Source of the DNA: Terrimicrobium sacchariphilum
GTDB taxonomy: Bacteria; Verrucomicrobiota; Verrucomicrobiia; Chthoniobacterales; Terrimicrobiaceae
DNA length: 64,000 nt
Assembly (NCBI RefSeq): GCF_001613545.1
Contig: NZ_BDCO01000002.1
Coordinates: forward strand, 3,224,001 to 3,288,000
Direction of reading: 5' to 3'
Below are positions 17,429 to 25,883 of this stretch, piece by piece. The notes beneath the pieces are model-generated. The model was not told the DNA's origin, did not search any database, and saw only the letters and a program-made list of their open reading frames with translations. The translations under genes and the position numbers were made by a program. Each line of letters begins with the position of its first letter. The stretch's first letter is position 1.

Positions 17429-17869
17429 ATGCGCGATCCGTTTCTCCAAGCCGCCATCGATGAAGCCCGCCAGGGACTGGCCGAGGGTGGCATTCCGATT
17501 GGCTCCGTCATTGTCCATCAGGGCCGCATCATCGGCCGCGGCCACAACATGCGCGTCCAGAAAGGCGACCCGCTTCTCCATGGCGAGATGAGCGCCTTTC
17601 AACAAGCCGGGCGCCAGCCGGCCTCCGTTTATCGCGAGTGCGTCCTCTATACCACCCTCTCACCGTGTCCGATGTGCAGTGGCACTTCGCTCCTCTACAA
17701 GGTCCCGAAAATCGTTATCGGGGAAAACGTGACCTTCCTCGGAGCCGAGGACTGGCTTAAGTCGCAGGGAGTCAAACTCGTCGTCGCCCAAGATGAGGAG
17801 TGCATCTCCATGATGCGCCAGTTCATCGCCGACCGACCGGAACTCTGGAACGAAGACATCGCCGTCTAG
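17429..17869 (+). CDS. Cytosine deaminase, fungal FCY1 type
   Basis: A 146-residue zinc-dependent deaminase of the CDA fold. Ligands and catalytic residues are HGE (His51, Glu53) and PCPMC (Cys80, Cys83). Several stretches follow the yeast cytosine deaminase Fcy1 closely: GRGHNMRVQKG, the LYTTLSPC segment, and the ending MMRQFIADRPELWNEDIAV. It would convert cytosine to uracil (and possibly related pyrimidines) for salvage. Bacterial cytosine deaminases are usually the unrelated amidohydrolase CodA. It is monocistronic, between two divergently placed genes. Confidence 0.85.
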   Translation: MRDPFLQAAIDEARQGLAEGGIPIGSVIVHQGRIIGRGHNMRVQKGDPLLHGEMSAFQQAGRQPASVYRECVLYTTLSPCPMCSGTSLLYKVPKIVIGENVTFLGAEDWLKSQGVKLVVAQDEECISMMRQFIADRPELWNEDIAV

Positions 17870-17881
17870 ACGGGCTGTCCC

Positions 17882-17894
17882 CGTGACATATCTC
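17882..17894 (+). repeat. 13-bp direct repeat CGTGACATATCTC, copy 2
   Basis: Second copy of the 13-mer at 17352-17364, lying 12 bases after the cytosine deaminase stop codon and running into a hairpin. Confidence 0.5.
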
Positions 17895-17909
17895 GGAGCA
17901 TAGCTCCGA
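17893..17909. terminator. Hairpin between convergent genes, no T-run
   Basis: TCGGAGC (17893-17899) and GCTCCGA (17903-17909) form a perfect 7-bp stem with an ATA loop. It lies between the convergent cytosine deaminase and DUF309 genes. A bidirectional transcription stop is plausible, but neither side has the T-run expected of an intrinsic terminator. Confidence 0.35.
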
Positions 17910-17920
17910 AAGGTGAAATC

Positions 17921-18400
17921 TCAGGACGCCACGCCCTTCCTCTCCCGGCTGCCGGGCACCTTCAGCACCGGGGCATCCTCGGGGACCCAGGGGTTGCGCG
18001 TATAGTCACTCTCCTTGATCGCACCGACATGACGGTGAATGAGCGCCAGTACCTCATCGAGATCGAGGCCCAGGTGTCGACGTCCATAAGGCAGCAGGTT
18101 TCCCTCGGCCAGGGCGAAAAGCCGCACCGCGGGGTGCATGCGACGGCCGTCCTTGGGATGCCATGGGCGGGCGTGTTGCTTCTTCAGATGAACGAACGCC
18201 CCAGCCAGCTGGATGAGCCCCTTGTAAAACGCATAATCCCCGTCCCGCACCCCAAGCCAAAGATGCTCGAGCACATCGTGCGCCTCGTAGTAGTCCTGCG
18301 CATTGAAGCACCCGAAGTACGCCAGATAGCAAGGGTCGTACTGAGAACCTTCCAGCCCCAGCGACCGCACATACGCCTCGATCCGCTCCCCCTTGCTCAT
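17921..18400 (-). CDS. DUF309 domain protein
   Basis: A 159-residue protein with the DUF309 helical bundle. The hallmark is FNAQDYYEAHDVLEHLW followed by FYKGLIQLAGAFVHLKK, with His residues that could bind a metal. The C-terminal part (RLFALAEGNLLPYGRRHLGLDL) completes the usual fold. No biochemical role is established for the family. A short basic tail ends the protein. It is convergent with the cytosine deaminase gene. Confidence 0.85.
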   Translation of the reverse strand: MSKGERIEAYVRSLGLEGSQYDPCYLAYFGCFNAQDYYEAHDVLEHLWLGVRDGDYAFYKGLIQLAGAFVHLKKQHARPWHPKDGRRMHPAVRLFALAEGNLLPYGRRHLGLDLDEVLALIHRHVGAIKESDYTRNPWVPEDAPVLKVPGSRERKGVAS

Positions 18401-18520
18401 TTCTCCTTATCCATTAACCCGCTCCGGCCGTTTGTCCAGCACGGCAACCCTGACCCCGCTATAATGCTAAGAAAAAGTCCACCATTTACGTGAGCCCGCG
18501 TATCCGCTAAAGGCGGAGCC

Positions 18521-19894
18521 ATGCACTACGGGCGTTGGGTACTCGGCCTTCTCACGGCGGTTCTGTTCACGGGCTGCATCACTCCGCCCACCCCGCCGCG
18601 CATCAAGCGCAACAACCTGGGAGCCAAGCCCGAGACCGGTCCTTTTTGGTGGGGCATCTCGTCGAGCGCCTTCCAGACCGAGGACCGCGGCGAGAAGCCC
18701 GGTTCGCCGAATTACTTCAAGACCGACTGGGATCTCTTCGCCGAGGCCGGGCGCGTCCCGCCCAAGGGCGACGACGCCACGTTCAGCTGGAGCCAGTTTG
18801 ACAAGGACCTCGAGGCGCTCAAGAAGATCGGCGTGAATCACTACCGCTTCGGCGTCGAGTGGGCCCGCATCGAGCCGCACCCAGGCCAGTACAATGAAGC
18901 CGCCCTCCGACGCTACGTCGACTTTGCCCGGAGGCTCAAGGCCGCTGGCATCGAACCAGTCGTCACCCTCTGGCACTTCACGTTCCCCGACTGGATGGTC
19001 GTGAAGGGCAAGCCCGGCCGTTCCCGCTGGCTCAGCCCGTACTACCGCGAACGCTGGCCGCTCTTTGTCGACAAGGTCACCCGCGCCATGTCGCCCTACG
19101 TGCGCACCTACGTGCCGCAGAATGAACCCAACGGCGACCTAGCCCTCGGCTATATCAGCTCCGTCTGGCCGCCGGGTATGTTCCTCGACTTCAACATGCA
19201 CGCCCGCGCCCTCACCCAAAGCACCTGGGGATTCCGCGAGGCGGCGAAAATCATCAAGCAGAACCGCAAGGATGCCCTCGTCATGGCCGTCGTCGCCCTG
19301 CCCTACTGGATTCGCACCTTCTGGGACCCCACCAGCGCATATTACAACTTTATGCAGCGCATCAACTTCGCGCACCTCGACCGCACCTACGACGTGTGTG
19401 ACCTCATCGGCTTCAACTACTACTATACCGAGTATGCCGACTTCACCGCCCTCCTCGCCCTCAAGGCCCGGCGCGGCCGCAACTACAGCCTCCTCGGCTG
19501 GGTCATCCAGCCCCACTCGCTCTACAAGCAGATCAACATCGTCGCCAAGCGCTACGGCAAACCCATAGTCATCACTGAGAACGGTATTGCCACCTCCCGC
19601 GACATCAAGCGCGTGCGTTATCTCTTCAACCACATGCTGGAGGTGAAGGAAGCCATGGCCGACGGAGCGGACGTGCGCGGGTATTTCGTCTGGACGCTCG
19701 TCGACAACTACGAGTGGCACCATGGCTACAAGGCCCCCTTCGGCATGTCGCGCATGGACCCGGTGACGAAGCGCCGCCTCCTCCGTCCCTCCGCGCTCTT
19801 CTACAAGGGCATCATATCCACTTCCGAGGAATCCAGCCTCCTCGACGAGGTCTCCAGCCAGCCCGAGCTGCCGCAAGGCTTCATCGAGCGGTAG
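18521..19894 (+). CDS. GH1 family beta-glycosidase, lipoprotein
   Basis: A 457-residue glycoside hydrolase family 1 protein. It has a lipoprotein signal peptide with lipobox VLFTGC (Cys19). The acid/base is Glu202 in PQNEPN (family consensus TFNEP), and the nucleophile is Glu353 in ITENG. The GHYRF-like strand NHYRFGVEWARIEP and the aglycone region DNYEWHHGYKAPFG are also present. It probably removes terminal beta-linked sugars at the cell envelope. GH1 enzymes are usually cytosolic, so lipidation is notable. Divergent from the DUF309 gene. Confidence 0.88.
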   Translation: MHYGRWVLGLLTAVLFTGCITPPTPPRIKRNNLGAKPETGPFWWGISSSAFQTEDRGEKPGSPNYFKTDWDLFAEAGRVPPKGDDATFSWSQFDKDLEALKKIGVNHYRFGVEWARIEPHPGQYNEAALRRYVDFARRLKAAGIEPVVTLWHFTFPDWMVVKGKPGRSRWLSPYYRERWPLFVDKVTRAMSPYVRTYVPQNEPNGDLALGYISSVWPPGMFLDFNMHARALTQSTWGFREAAKIIKQNRKDALVMAVVALPYWIRTFWDPTSAYYNFMQRINFAHLDRTYDVCDLIGFNYYYTEYADFTALLALKARRGRNYSLLGWVIQPHSLYKQINIVAKRYGKPIVITENGIATSRDIKRVRYLFNHMLEVKEAMADGADVRGYFVWTLVDNYEWHHGYKAPFGMSRMDPVTKRRLLRPSALFYKGIISTSEESSLLDEVSSQPELPQGFIER

Positions 19895-20014
19895 GACTGT
19901 TGGCAGAGACGAGGCACTTCCTTAACTAAGCAATCCGGCGTGGCGGGACGCCAGATTGACACGCCCCGCCCCTCTGCTCAGGATAGGGGTGACAAAGCTT
20001 AGCGCTTCATCGTC

Positions 20015-21046
20015 ATGCGTCCGCTCCTCACCTCTCTCCTGATCGCAACCTCCTGCGCCCTCGCGGATACATCGTTTCCCATGGAACCGACCTCGCCGGT
20101 CGGGCCCAACGAAGTCCGCGTCCAGCGCATGGATGTGGGAAAATCCTCTGCGACATTGATTATCATGATGTCGCTCCGAGAAACGACCGTGGCTTTCCAC
20201 GACGATAAAGCACCCTACATGCGGACCCTTTCCGTGACACTCACGGACAACGACAAAGAAAAGATCGAGCAATCCATCGTGATCCTGGGCGACACACCCG
20301 TACTCAGCTTGGTCACAACAGCTCCCCACAACGCACAAGATTATCGGATAACAGCCTACGAGCCGAATGGCACGTTGCGAGGGAGCGCCCTGAGGAAATT
20401 CCGTTCCGGAAAAATGGAGGAAACCCTCTTCAACGCAGACGGAAAACCTGCCCCTCCAGACCAGCGCTCGCGGATTCTGGATATGACGCCGCCCGAGCCA
20501 GTCGACCTCGCAAAGATGCCGCTGCAAAAGCAGCCCATCCACGGCGACGTTACAAAATCGGACATCTTGCAAAACCCGAATGAAATTCGCGTCGAGTATT
20601 TCGAACTCGGAAACGGAATCGGGCAGGCGATCTACACCCCGAATCTCTGTGAGGACCGCTACTTTGAAAACGACGGCAAAACCCTTCGTGCCCGAACCGT
20701 TACCGCTACTCTCCTAGACAACGACACGGAGCGAGTTTTCCAGTCTTACTTCATCCGCAAAAACATCGTCGCTTTCACGCAAACCACTCGCCTCAATAAA
20801 AAGACGAACGAACTCACGGACACCTACTACACGCCCAAGGGCAACCTCCTCTACTCCCAACGCATCATTCCAGGGAAGATCCGCAAGATAACAGATAGCG
20901 CAGGTAATACAATCACCCTGCAGCAAGCCGACCAACTCCTCCATACCCCCAACCCCGACCAGATCGACATCGACAAGGTGCCCTTGCAGGATATGACCAA
21001 GCCCGGCAAGGCCCCGGCCTCAACCCCCACCCCTCAGGCCGAATAA
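20015..21046 (+). CDS. Secreted protein of two internal repeats
   Basis: A 343-residue exported protein (signal MRPLLTSLLIATSCALA). It consists of two divergent copies of one module of about 150 residues. Copy 1 begins PNEVRVQRMDVG and ends DLAKMPLQ; copy 2 begins PNEIRVEYFELG and ends DIDKVPLQ. Each has an S/TVTLTDND or TVTATLLDND strand and a YEPNGTL or YTPKGNL stretch. No known family recognised. Base composition is lower in GC than the flanking genes. Confidence 0.7.
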   Translation: MRPLLTSLLIATSCALADTSFPMEPTSPVGPNEVRVQRMDVGKSSATLIIMMSLRETTVAFHDDKAPYMRTLSVTLTDNDKEKIEQSIVILGDTPVLSLVTTAPHNAQDYRITAYEPNGTLRGSALRKFRSGKMEETLFNADGKPAPPDQRSRILDMTPPEPVDLAKMPLQKQPIHGDVTKSDILQNPNEIRVEYFELGNGIGQAIYTPNLCEDRYFENDGKTLRARTVTATLLDNDTERVFQSYFIRKNIVAFTQTTRLNKKTNELTDTYYTPKGNLLYSQRIIPGKIRKITDSAGNTITLQQADQLLHTPNPDQIDIDKVPLQDMTKPGKAPASTPTPQAE

Positions 21047-21339
21047 ATTCCGGGGCGGAAACTTCGCCGATCCACGGCCCGAGTCCTGTTCCCCGCCGGC
21101 GCTCGCTTCCTCCGCACGCAAACCAGCCCCCCCTCGCGCACACGCCCGTCCGACAATCCTCATTCAGCGCATCACTTGCGGAAATTCAGTCTCATTATCA
21201 TTAGGCTGACCCGGATCATCTTTAGCCATCATTCCTCCCGGCTAGACACAGTCGCCGCCAGATGCCCCGAGCATTCTTGACGTCTCACTAAGCATAAGCT
21301 ATATGCTAACGGGCAAGAACCTTTCCGGTTCCTCCCCAA
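21047..21339. other. Intergenic stretch
   Basis: This 293-bp gap shows only a short inverted repeat, AGCATA-AGCTA-TATGCT (about 21291-21307), some 33 bases before the start of the next gene. It could be an operator. No ORF or terminator is evident. Confidence 0.35.
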
Positions 21340-22314
21340 ATGAAAATCCCCCCTGCGAAGTCCCTCCTGTTCGGCGCGCTTCTGCTTCTTTCGGGCTCTG
21401 CCCACTCTCTGGCGTGCACATGGTTTGAATTCACCAACGACCTCGGCCACCCCTTCGTCGGGCGGACGATGGAATGGCCAGGAGACCTGCACGGAGAGAT
21501 CACCCTCGTGCCGCGCAACTACGACCTGGGCTACACCAAAACCCAGTATGGCTTTGTCGGCATGAGCCACGGCGGCCTGTTCAGCGATGGACTCAACGAG
21601 CATGGACTCGCCGTCAGCGCGCTCTGGCTGTCAGCCAGCGCCTATCCCGCCAAGGGCAAGACGACAACCCCCATCTCCGAACTGCTGGGTCACCTCCTCG
21701 GTAATACCCGCACGGTCGATGAGGCCAGGGCGTTCATCCAGAAGACAACCTTCCACACCTCCGACACCGCGGTGACTCCCGGCCTCCCGCTGGCGCTGCA
21801 CTTTGCCATCTCAGACCCGAGCGGACGCTCGATCGTCGTGGAGTTTCTCAAGGGCAAGACGAAGATCTACGAAAACAAGGTCGGCGTCATGACCAACGAT
21901 CCTCCGTACGAGCAGCAACTTGCCATCTGGTCAAAATATCGCGGCAAGACATTCAACGAGGATACATTTGAGGCATTTGACTATTCCCCGGAGGGTCGCT
22001 TCTGCCGCATGGCCGCCATCAACGCCACCCAGGCCAAGGTGCCCAGCGATCTCGCAGCGGTAAACCGCGCGTGGTCGATGATCAATACCGTCGATATCCC
22101 GCAGGGCATCCTCTATTGGAAATGGGTGAGCGAACACCCGCAGTTCACCTCGTACGCCATCGTCGCCGACCTGAAGAACCGCATCTATTACTTCCGCACC
22201 TACGACAACTACGACATCCGCAAGGTCGACCTGAGCAAGATCAACTTCGCCCGCGCCAAATACCGCTCCGCCCCGCTCTTCGGCCACGCGAACTACAAGG
22301 AGTTCAAGTTCTAG
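21340..22314 (+). CDS. Choloylglycine hydrolase/penicillin V acylase family amidase
   Basis: A 324-residue Ntn-hydrolase of the linear amide C-N hydrolase family. The signal peptide (SLLFGALLLLSGSAHSLA) ends so that Cys26 of ACTWFEF would become the N-terminal nucleophile after cleavage. Downstream come GRTMEWPG (Arg/Glu region), SDGLNEHGLAVSALWL and the VVEFLKGKTKIYENKVGVMTNDP segment typical of the family. Members hydrolyse bile-salt, penicillin V or acyl-homoserine lactone amides. In a soil bacterium an AHL or penicillin substrate is more likely than bile salts, but this is inference. A strong terminator follows. Confidence 0.88.
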   Translation: MKIPPAKSLLFGALLLLSGSAHSLACTWFEFTNDLGHPFVGRTMEWPGDLHGEITLVPRNYDLGYTKTQYGFVGMSHGGLFSDGLNEHGLAVSALWLSASAYPAKGKTTTPISELLGHLLGNTRTVDEARAFIQKTTFHTSDTAVTPGLPLALHFAISDPSGRSIVVEFLKGKTKIYENKVGVMTNDPPYEQQLAIWSKYRGKTFNEDTFEAFDYSPEGRFCRMAAINATQAKVPSDLAAVNRAWSMINTVDIPQGILYWKWVSEHPQFTSYAIVADLKNRIYYFRTYDNYDIRKVDLSKINFARAKYRSAPLFGHANYKEFKF

Positions 22315-22326
22315 AGTGATCTCAAG

Positions 22327-22360
22327 ATGGAGTCGCCGAACGGCGGCTCCATATCTTTTT
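22327..22360 (+). terminator. Intrinsic terminator of the Ntn-amidase gene
   Basis: ATGGAGTCGCCG (22327-22338) and CGGCGGCTCCAT (22341-22352) form a 12-bp stem with a two-base loop, followed by ATC and TTTTT (22356-22360). It sits 13 bases after the stop codon at 22314. Confidence 0.85.
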
Positions 22361-22437
22361 AATTTGCTCCAGGCACCGATGCGCTAGATGTCCGGGCACC
22401 TGCTGCCGATTCTCAGGAATTCGTCGAGCCGGGACAC

Positions 22438-22470
22438 AAAAAAAGGGCGGGAATCTACCCGCCCTCTTTT
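22438..22470 (-). terminator. Intrinsic terminator, end of the hpf-scpAB-chorismate mutase operon
   Basis: AGGGCGGG (22444-22451) and CCCGCCCT (22458-22465) form an 8-bp GC stem with a six-base loop. On the minus strand it is followed by a run of seven T residues. It also has TTTT on the plus side, so it may act in both directions. Confidence 0.85.
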
Positions 22471-22493
22471 CCGAGAGATACTGACGCTCCTGG

Positions 22494-23339
22494 TCAGACT
22501 TCCGACGACGCGGCTTTCGGAAAACTGCCGAGGACCTTCACGGCGCGGCAGCGCTTGGAGAGCTCGCGGAAAAGGTCGACCATTTGCAGGTCTCGGGTGT
22601 GCCCCGCAGCCTCGACGAAGAAAAACACGTCGTTGCTGCCCTTGGCCGCGTGGCGGCTCGCGAAGTGGCTCAGGTTGATGTTCAGCGTCTTGAAAGGCTC
22701 CAATGCGGAAACGAGCGCGCCCGGCTTGTCCTCGATGCGCAGGAGCAGCATCGTACAATCGTTGCCGGAGGGAGGGTTCGTGTTCTTGCCGATGACGAAG
22801 AAACGCGCTGCCGCCACGTTGCTGTCAGAGTTCTCCGTCTGCAGGGCGATCTGCGCGCAGACCACAAGGTCGGACTCCGCCAGCTGGTCGAGAGTGGAAT
22901 TGGCTACTCCGTGATCGGGATCGTCGATCGGCACCACGCCGCAATCCGCCTCATCCTTGCGCACCTCGCGGAAGACATCCGCCACATCGCTGAGGAAGAG
23001 ATACCGTACGCTGGAGCCAAATTTGCTCTTCGCCGCCTGGTGCGAGTTGCTTCCCGCCGGGCCGAGACACGCGATGGCGACGTCCTTTTCCAGCGCGAGC
23101 GAGGCCGACATGATCTCGCAGTAAATGGCGCGGATCGCCTCGGGCCTCAGCGGCCCCTGGCTCTTCTGGACGAGACTGCGCAGCACCTTGTCCTCGCGCT
23201 CGGGCGAGTATATGGGCAGGCCTTCACGGTTCTTGATCGTACCGATTTCCTTGGCCACCTCGGCGCGCTCGTTGAGGAGGCGCACGAGTTCCGTGTCGAT
23301 GGCGTCGATCTTGTCACGCAGGCTGGCGAGGTCGTTCAT
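22494..23339 (-). CDS. Chorismate mutase with degenerate PDT and ACT domain
   Basis: 281 residues from the ATG that overlaps the scpB stop codon (TGATG). Residues 1 to about 88 are an AroQ chorismate mutase: LRDKIDAIDTELVRLLNERA, YSPERED, and EIMSASLALEK. A prephenate dehydratase domain starts normally (ACLGPAGSNSHQAAKSKF). About 80 residues that usually form its second lobe are missing, and the catalytic TRF motif reads ARFFVIG. An ACT domain follows (LLRIEDKPGALVSALEPF). Normal P-proteins are about 360 residues. I infer an active mutase, with a prephenate dehydratase domain that cannot work. Confidence 0.8.
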   Translation of the reverse strand: MNDLASLRDKIDAIDTELVRLLNERAEVAKEIGTIKNREGLPIYSPEREDKVLRSLVQKSQGPLRPEAIRAIYCEIMSASLALEKDVAIACLGPAGSNSHQAAKSKFGSSVRYLFLSDVADVFREVRKDEADCGVVPIDDPDHGVANSTLDQLAESDLVVCAQIALQTENSDSNVAAARFFVIGKNTNPPSGNDCTMLLLRIEDKPGALVSALEPFKTLNINLSHFASRHAAKGSNDVFFFVEAAGHTRDLQMVDLFRELSKRCRAVKVLGSFPKAASSEV

Positions 23340-24682
23340 CACTTTTGAGATTCAGAGTCGGTATCGTTGAAAGATTCGGTTTCGTCAACGGAGGCCTCGC
23401 TGGGGGCTTCCGCTTCCGCGACCTCGACGACAGGCTGGTCGCTCTCCACAGCATCGGTGGGAGCGGGCTCGGATGCAACCTCTCCCGCGTCGGAAATTTC
23501 CGCCTCCGGCTCCGAGGGATCGACGGGCTCGGGCGATGCCTCCGGCGTTTCGCCAGCGGGCACCGTGGCAGCCGCCTCGGTTTCCACCATGGCCGGTGCC
23601 TCCTGGGCAACCTCGCTGGCAGCCACCGCCGCAACGGCCGGAGCCTCGGGCGCAGGGGTTTCCGTTGCCGCAGGGGTCTCGGCCGGCTTCGCGCCGGGAG
23701 CCTCGGGAATCGGCGCGGTCGGGAGCGCGATTTTGCGCAACTCACCCGCGTTGGGCAGGTCGTCGAGATTCTTCAGGCCAAAATGCTCCATGAACCCGGA
23801 TGTCGTCTCGTACAGGAGCGGACGACCGGGAATCTCCGCGCGGCCGGCGATCTTCACCAGTCCACGGTCGAGGAGGGTCTGCATCACGCCGTCGACAGCC
23901 ACGCCGCGCACGGCCTCGATGTCGGCGCGGGTGATCGGCTGGCGGTAGGCGATGATGGCGAGCGTCTCGAGCGCCGGGGCGCTCAGGCGCGCCGGACGGT
24001 TCTCCGGGAAGAGCTGGCGGAGCCACGGAGCGTACTCCGGCTTCGTCACGAGCTGCCATCCGGCCGCGCTCTCACGCACCTCGTAGGCGTTTTGCGGATC
24101 GGCGCACCGGTTTTCCAGCACCTCGATGGCTTCGCGCAGCTGGTCTTCCTTCACTTTTGCGAAGGCCTTCACCGAAAGGTTTTCCTCCTCGGCCTCGGCT
24201 GCGCCTTTCAAAATATTGCGGAGTTCCTTCGGGGACACCGGCTTCTGCGAGGCGAAAAGGATCGCCTGCACGACTTGCGCCAGTTCCCACTTCGGTCCCA
24301 GCGGAGCATCCGTCTCAGCGACTTCGCCTTCCACGGCCTCGCCCTCGGCGACAGTCTCACCCTCGGTTGGCTCGGCTTCGGTTTCGGCAGCGTTTTCTTC
24401 CGCCGGAGCGGCTTCCGCTGCCTCACCTTCGGCAGACTCTTCCCCCTCGGCCACAGGAGCTTCCTCGCCGGGCGGGTTTTCGGATTCGTCAATCTGCTCG
24501 GCCTCGGCCGGAGCCACGCCATCTTCGGCGGCCACGACAGCCTCATCGGCCGCCCCGTCCACCGGGGTATCACTCAAGGGCTGCGGCTCGGCAGGGGCCT
24601 CGGCGGTGGTCTCGGGCGCAACGACTGCTTCCTCCGGGGCCGGTTTGGCCTCGGTTTTCTTCTTTCGTTTGGCTTTGCTCAT
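23339..24682 (-). CDS. scpB: Segregation and condensation protein B, long acidic tails
   Basis: A 447-residue protein whose core (about 130-325) is ScpB: two winged-helix domains, with KWELAQVVQAILFASQKPVSPKELR and LSAPALETLAIIAYRQPITRADIEAVRGVAVDG. ScpB with ScpA forms the kleisin part of the SMC condensin that compacts and segregates the chromosome. Typical ScpB is about 190-250 residues. Here it is flanked by about 125 residues upstream and about 120 downstream, made almost only of Ala, Glu, Pro, Val and Thr and predicted disordered. It overlaps scpA by four bases. Confidence 0.9.
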   Translation of the reverse strand: MSKAKRKKKTEAKPAPEEAVVAPETTAEAPAEPQPLSDTPVDGAADEAVVAAEDGVAPAEAEQIDESENPPGEEAPVAEGEESAEGEAAEAAPAEENAAETEAEPTEGETVAEGEAVEGEVAETDAPLGPKWELAQVVQAILFASQKPVSPKELRNILKGAAEAEEENLSVKAFAKVKEDQLREAIEVLENRCADPQNAYEVRESAAGWQLVTKPEYAPWLRQLFPENRPARLSAPALETLAIIAYRQPITRADIEAVRGVAVDGVMQTLLDRGLVKIAGRAEIPGRPLLYETTSGFMEHFGLKNLDDLPNAGELRKIALPTAPIPEAPGAKPAETPAATETPAPEAPAVAAVAASEVAQEAPAMVETEAAATVPAGETPEASPEPVDPSEPEAEISDAGEVASEPAPTDAVESDQPVVEVAEAEAPSEASVDETESFNDTDSESQK

Positions 24683-25443
24683 GCGACGGCTTCTTCAGGC
24701 TCCGGGGCAGGAGTATTCACGGGCACGATCCAGATCTCGGCAAGCGCATTTTCCTGCCGCACCTTGAGCTGCTTCATGCGGATCAGCTCGAGCATGGCGA
24801 GGAACGTCACGACGATCTCGCCGCGCGTCGCGGCCTCGGCGAAGCACTCCTCGAAGCGCATCGGCACTCCCGCCGACATCACCTTGAGCAGGTACTCCAT
24901 CTTGTCGGAGACCGTGAAGTTCTCCGCAAAGATCTCGCGCAGGTCCTCCTGCTTGTTCTGCTTCTCCAGCCGCTTGAGGATCTTCTGGAAGGCATTGATC
25001 AGGTCAAAAATGCCCACCTCGTCGACCATCAGCGACTCCGCCGGCGCCAGCTCCGGCGTGGCCGGGAAGCGCGGGAACATCTGCTCCTGCATCGCCTCCA
25101 GCCCGCGCAGACGCGACGCGGCTTCCTTGAATTTCTTGTACTCGATGAGCTGGCGGATCAGCTCCCACCTCGGATCATCCTCCTCGGCGTCCTCCTCCGC
25201 CATCTGCTGGTCTTTCGGCAGCAGCGTGCGACTCTTGATGTACAGCAGATTTGCCGCCATCACGATAAACTCGCCCGCCAGCTCGATATTCAGAACCTGA
25301 AAGGCGTCCATGTACTCGAGGTACTGCTTCGTGATGCGCTCGATGGATATGTCGTAGATGTCCACCTCATCGCGCTTGATGAGATAGAGCAACAAATCCA
25401 GCGGGCCCTCGAAGACCTCGAGTTTGACCTTGTAATCTACCAC
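24679..25443 (-). CDS. scpA: Segregation and condensation protein A (kleisin)
   Basis: A 254-residue kleisin. The N-terminal SMC-neck-binding part shows VKLEVFEGPLDLLLYLIKRDEVDIYDISI and FIVMAANLLYIKSRTLLP. The C-terminal winged helix ends GEIVVTFLAMLELIRMKQL. It bridges the SMC heads and binds ScpB. The stop overlaps the scpB start, giving translational coupling. The gene lies 30 bp downstream of hpf. Confidence 0.93.
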   Translation of the reverse strand: MVDYKVKLEVFEGPLDLLLYLIKRDEVDIYDISIERITKQYLEYMDAFQVLNIELAGEFIVMAANLLYIKSRTLLPKDQQMAEEDAEEDDPRWELIRQLIEYKKFKEAASRLRGLEAMQEQMFPRFPATPELAPAESLMVDEVGIFDLINAFQKILKRLEKQNKQEDLREIFAENFTVSDKMEYLLKVMSAGVPMRFEECFAEAATRGEIVVTFLAMLELIRMKQLKVRQENALAEIWIVPVNTPAPEPEEAVA

Positions 25444-25473
25444 CCTCTTTGGATGCCCTGGTCTGGCTGCCGG

Positions 25474-25827
25474 TTAGCGACGGGTGTACCCGCGCTTCTT
25501 GCTTTCGGTGGCGAGCTGCGTGCGATGCTTCTTCGCATCGCGAGTGCGCGTCTTGCGCTTGCGCAGCTGCTGCGCCAGCTTGTCGGTCACAAGGTCGATT
25601 GCCGAGTAAAGATCGTCCGATGCCTGCTCTGCATGCACGTCCGGGCCGGGCAGGCCGACGTGGACCTTGACGATGAATTTCTTCGTCTTGGTTTCGTCAT
25701 GGAGCAGGACCACGTGCGCACCCAGGATGTTGTCAGCCAGCGTCTCAAGATGGTTCATCTTGTCGGCGACATGGCCATGGATGGCTGCGGTCAGGGTCAG
25801 GTGTCTCGGGCTCAGGTGGATTTGCAT
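25474..25827 (-). CDS. hpf: Ribosome hibernation promoting factor, short form
   Basis: A 117-residue RaiA/HPF/YfiA family protein: MQIHLSPRHLTLTAAIHGHVADKMNHLE, then KKFIVKVHVGLPGPDVHAEQASDDLYSAIDLVTDKLAQQLRKRK. It lacks the C-terminal dimerisation domain of long HPF and has instead a basic tail of about 25 residues. Family members bind the 30S decoding centre and inactivate ribosomes in stationary phase. First gene of the scpA-scpB run. Confidence 0.9.
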   Translation of the reverse strand: MQIHLSPRHLTLTAAIHGHVADKMNHLETLADNILGAHVVLLHDETKTKKFIVKVHVGLPGPDVHAEQASDDLYSAIDLVTDKLAQQLRKRKTRTRDAKKHRTQLATESKKRGYTRR

Positions 25828-25883
25828 ACAACTACAGTAACAATTTCAGGGGAACTCGCTAGGGAAGAAATCTACCCGTTGGT

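Noticed and set aside
17880-17935. Glycine-riboswitch-like string (CTCCGAAAGG then ATCTCAGGA)
   Set aside because: Lies between the ends of two convergent genes, far from any start codon, and the tandem aptamer core is not complete.
23345-25300. 651-residue open frame opposite scpB and scpA
   Set aside because: It mirrors scpB/scpA codons, has low complexity without family features, and the minus-strand genes are well-recognised.
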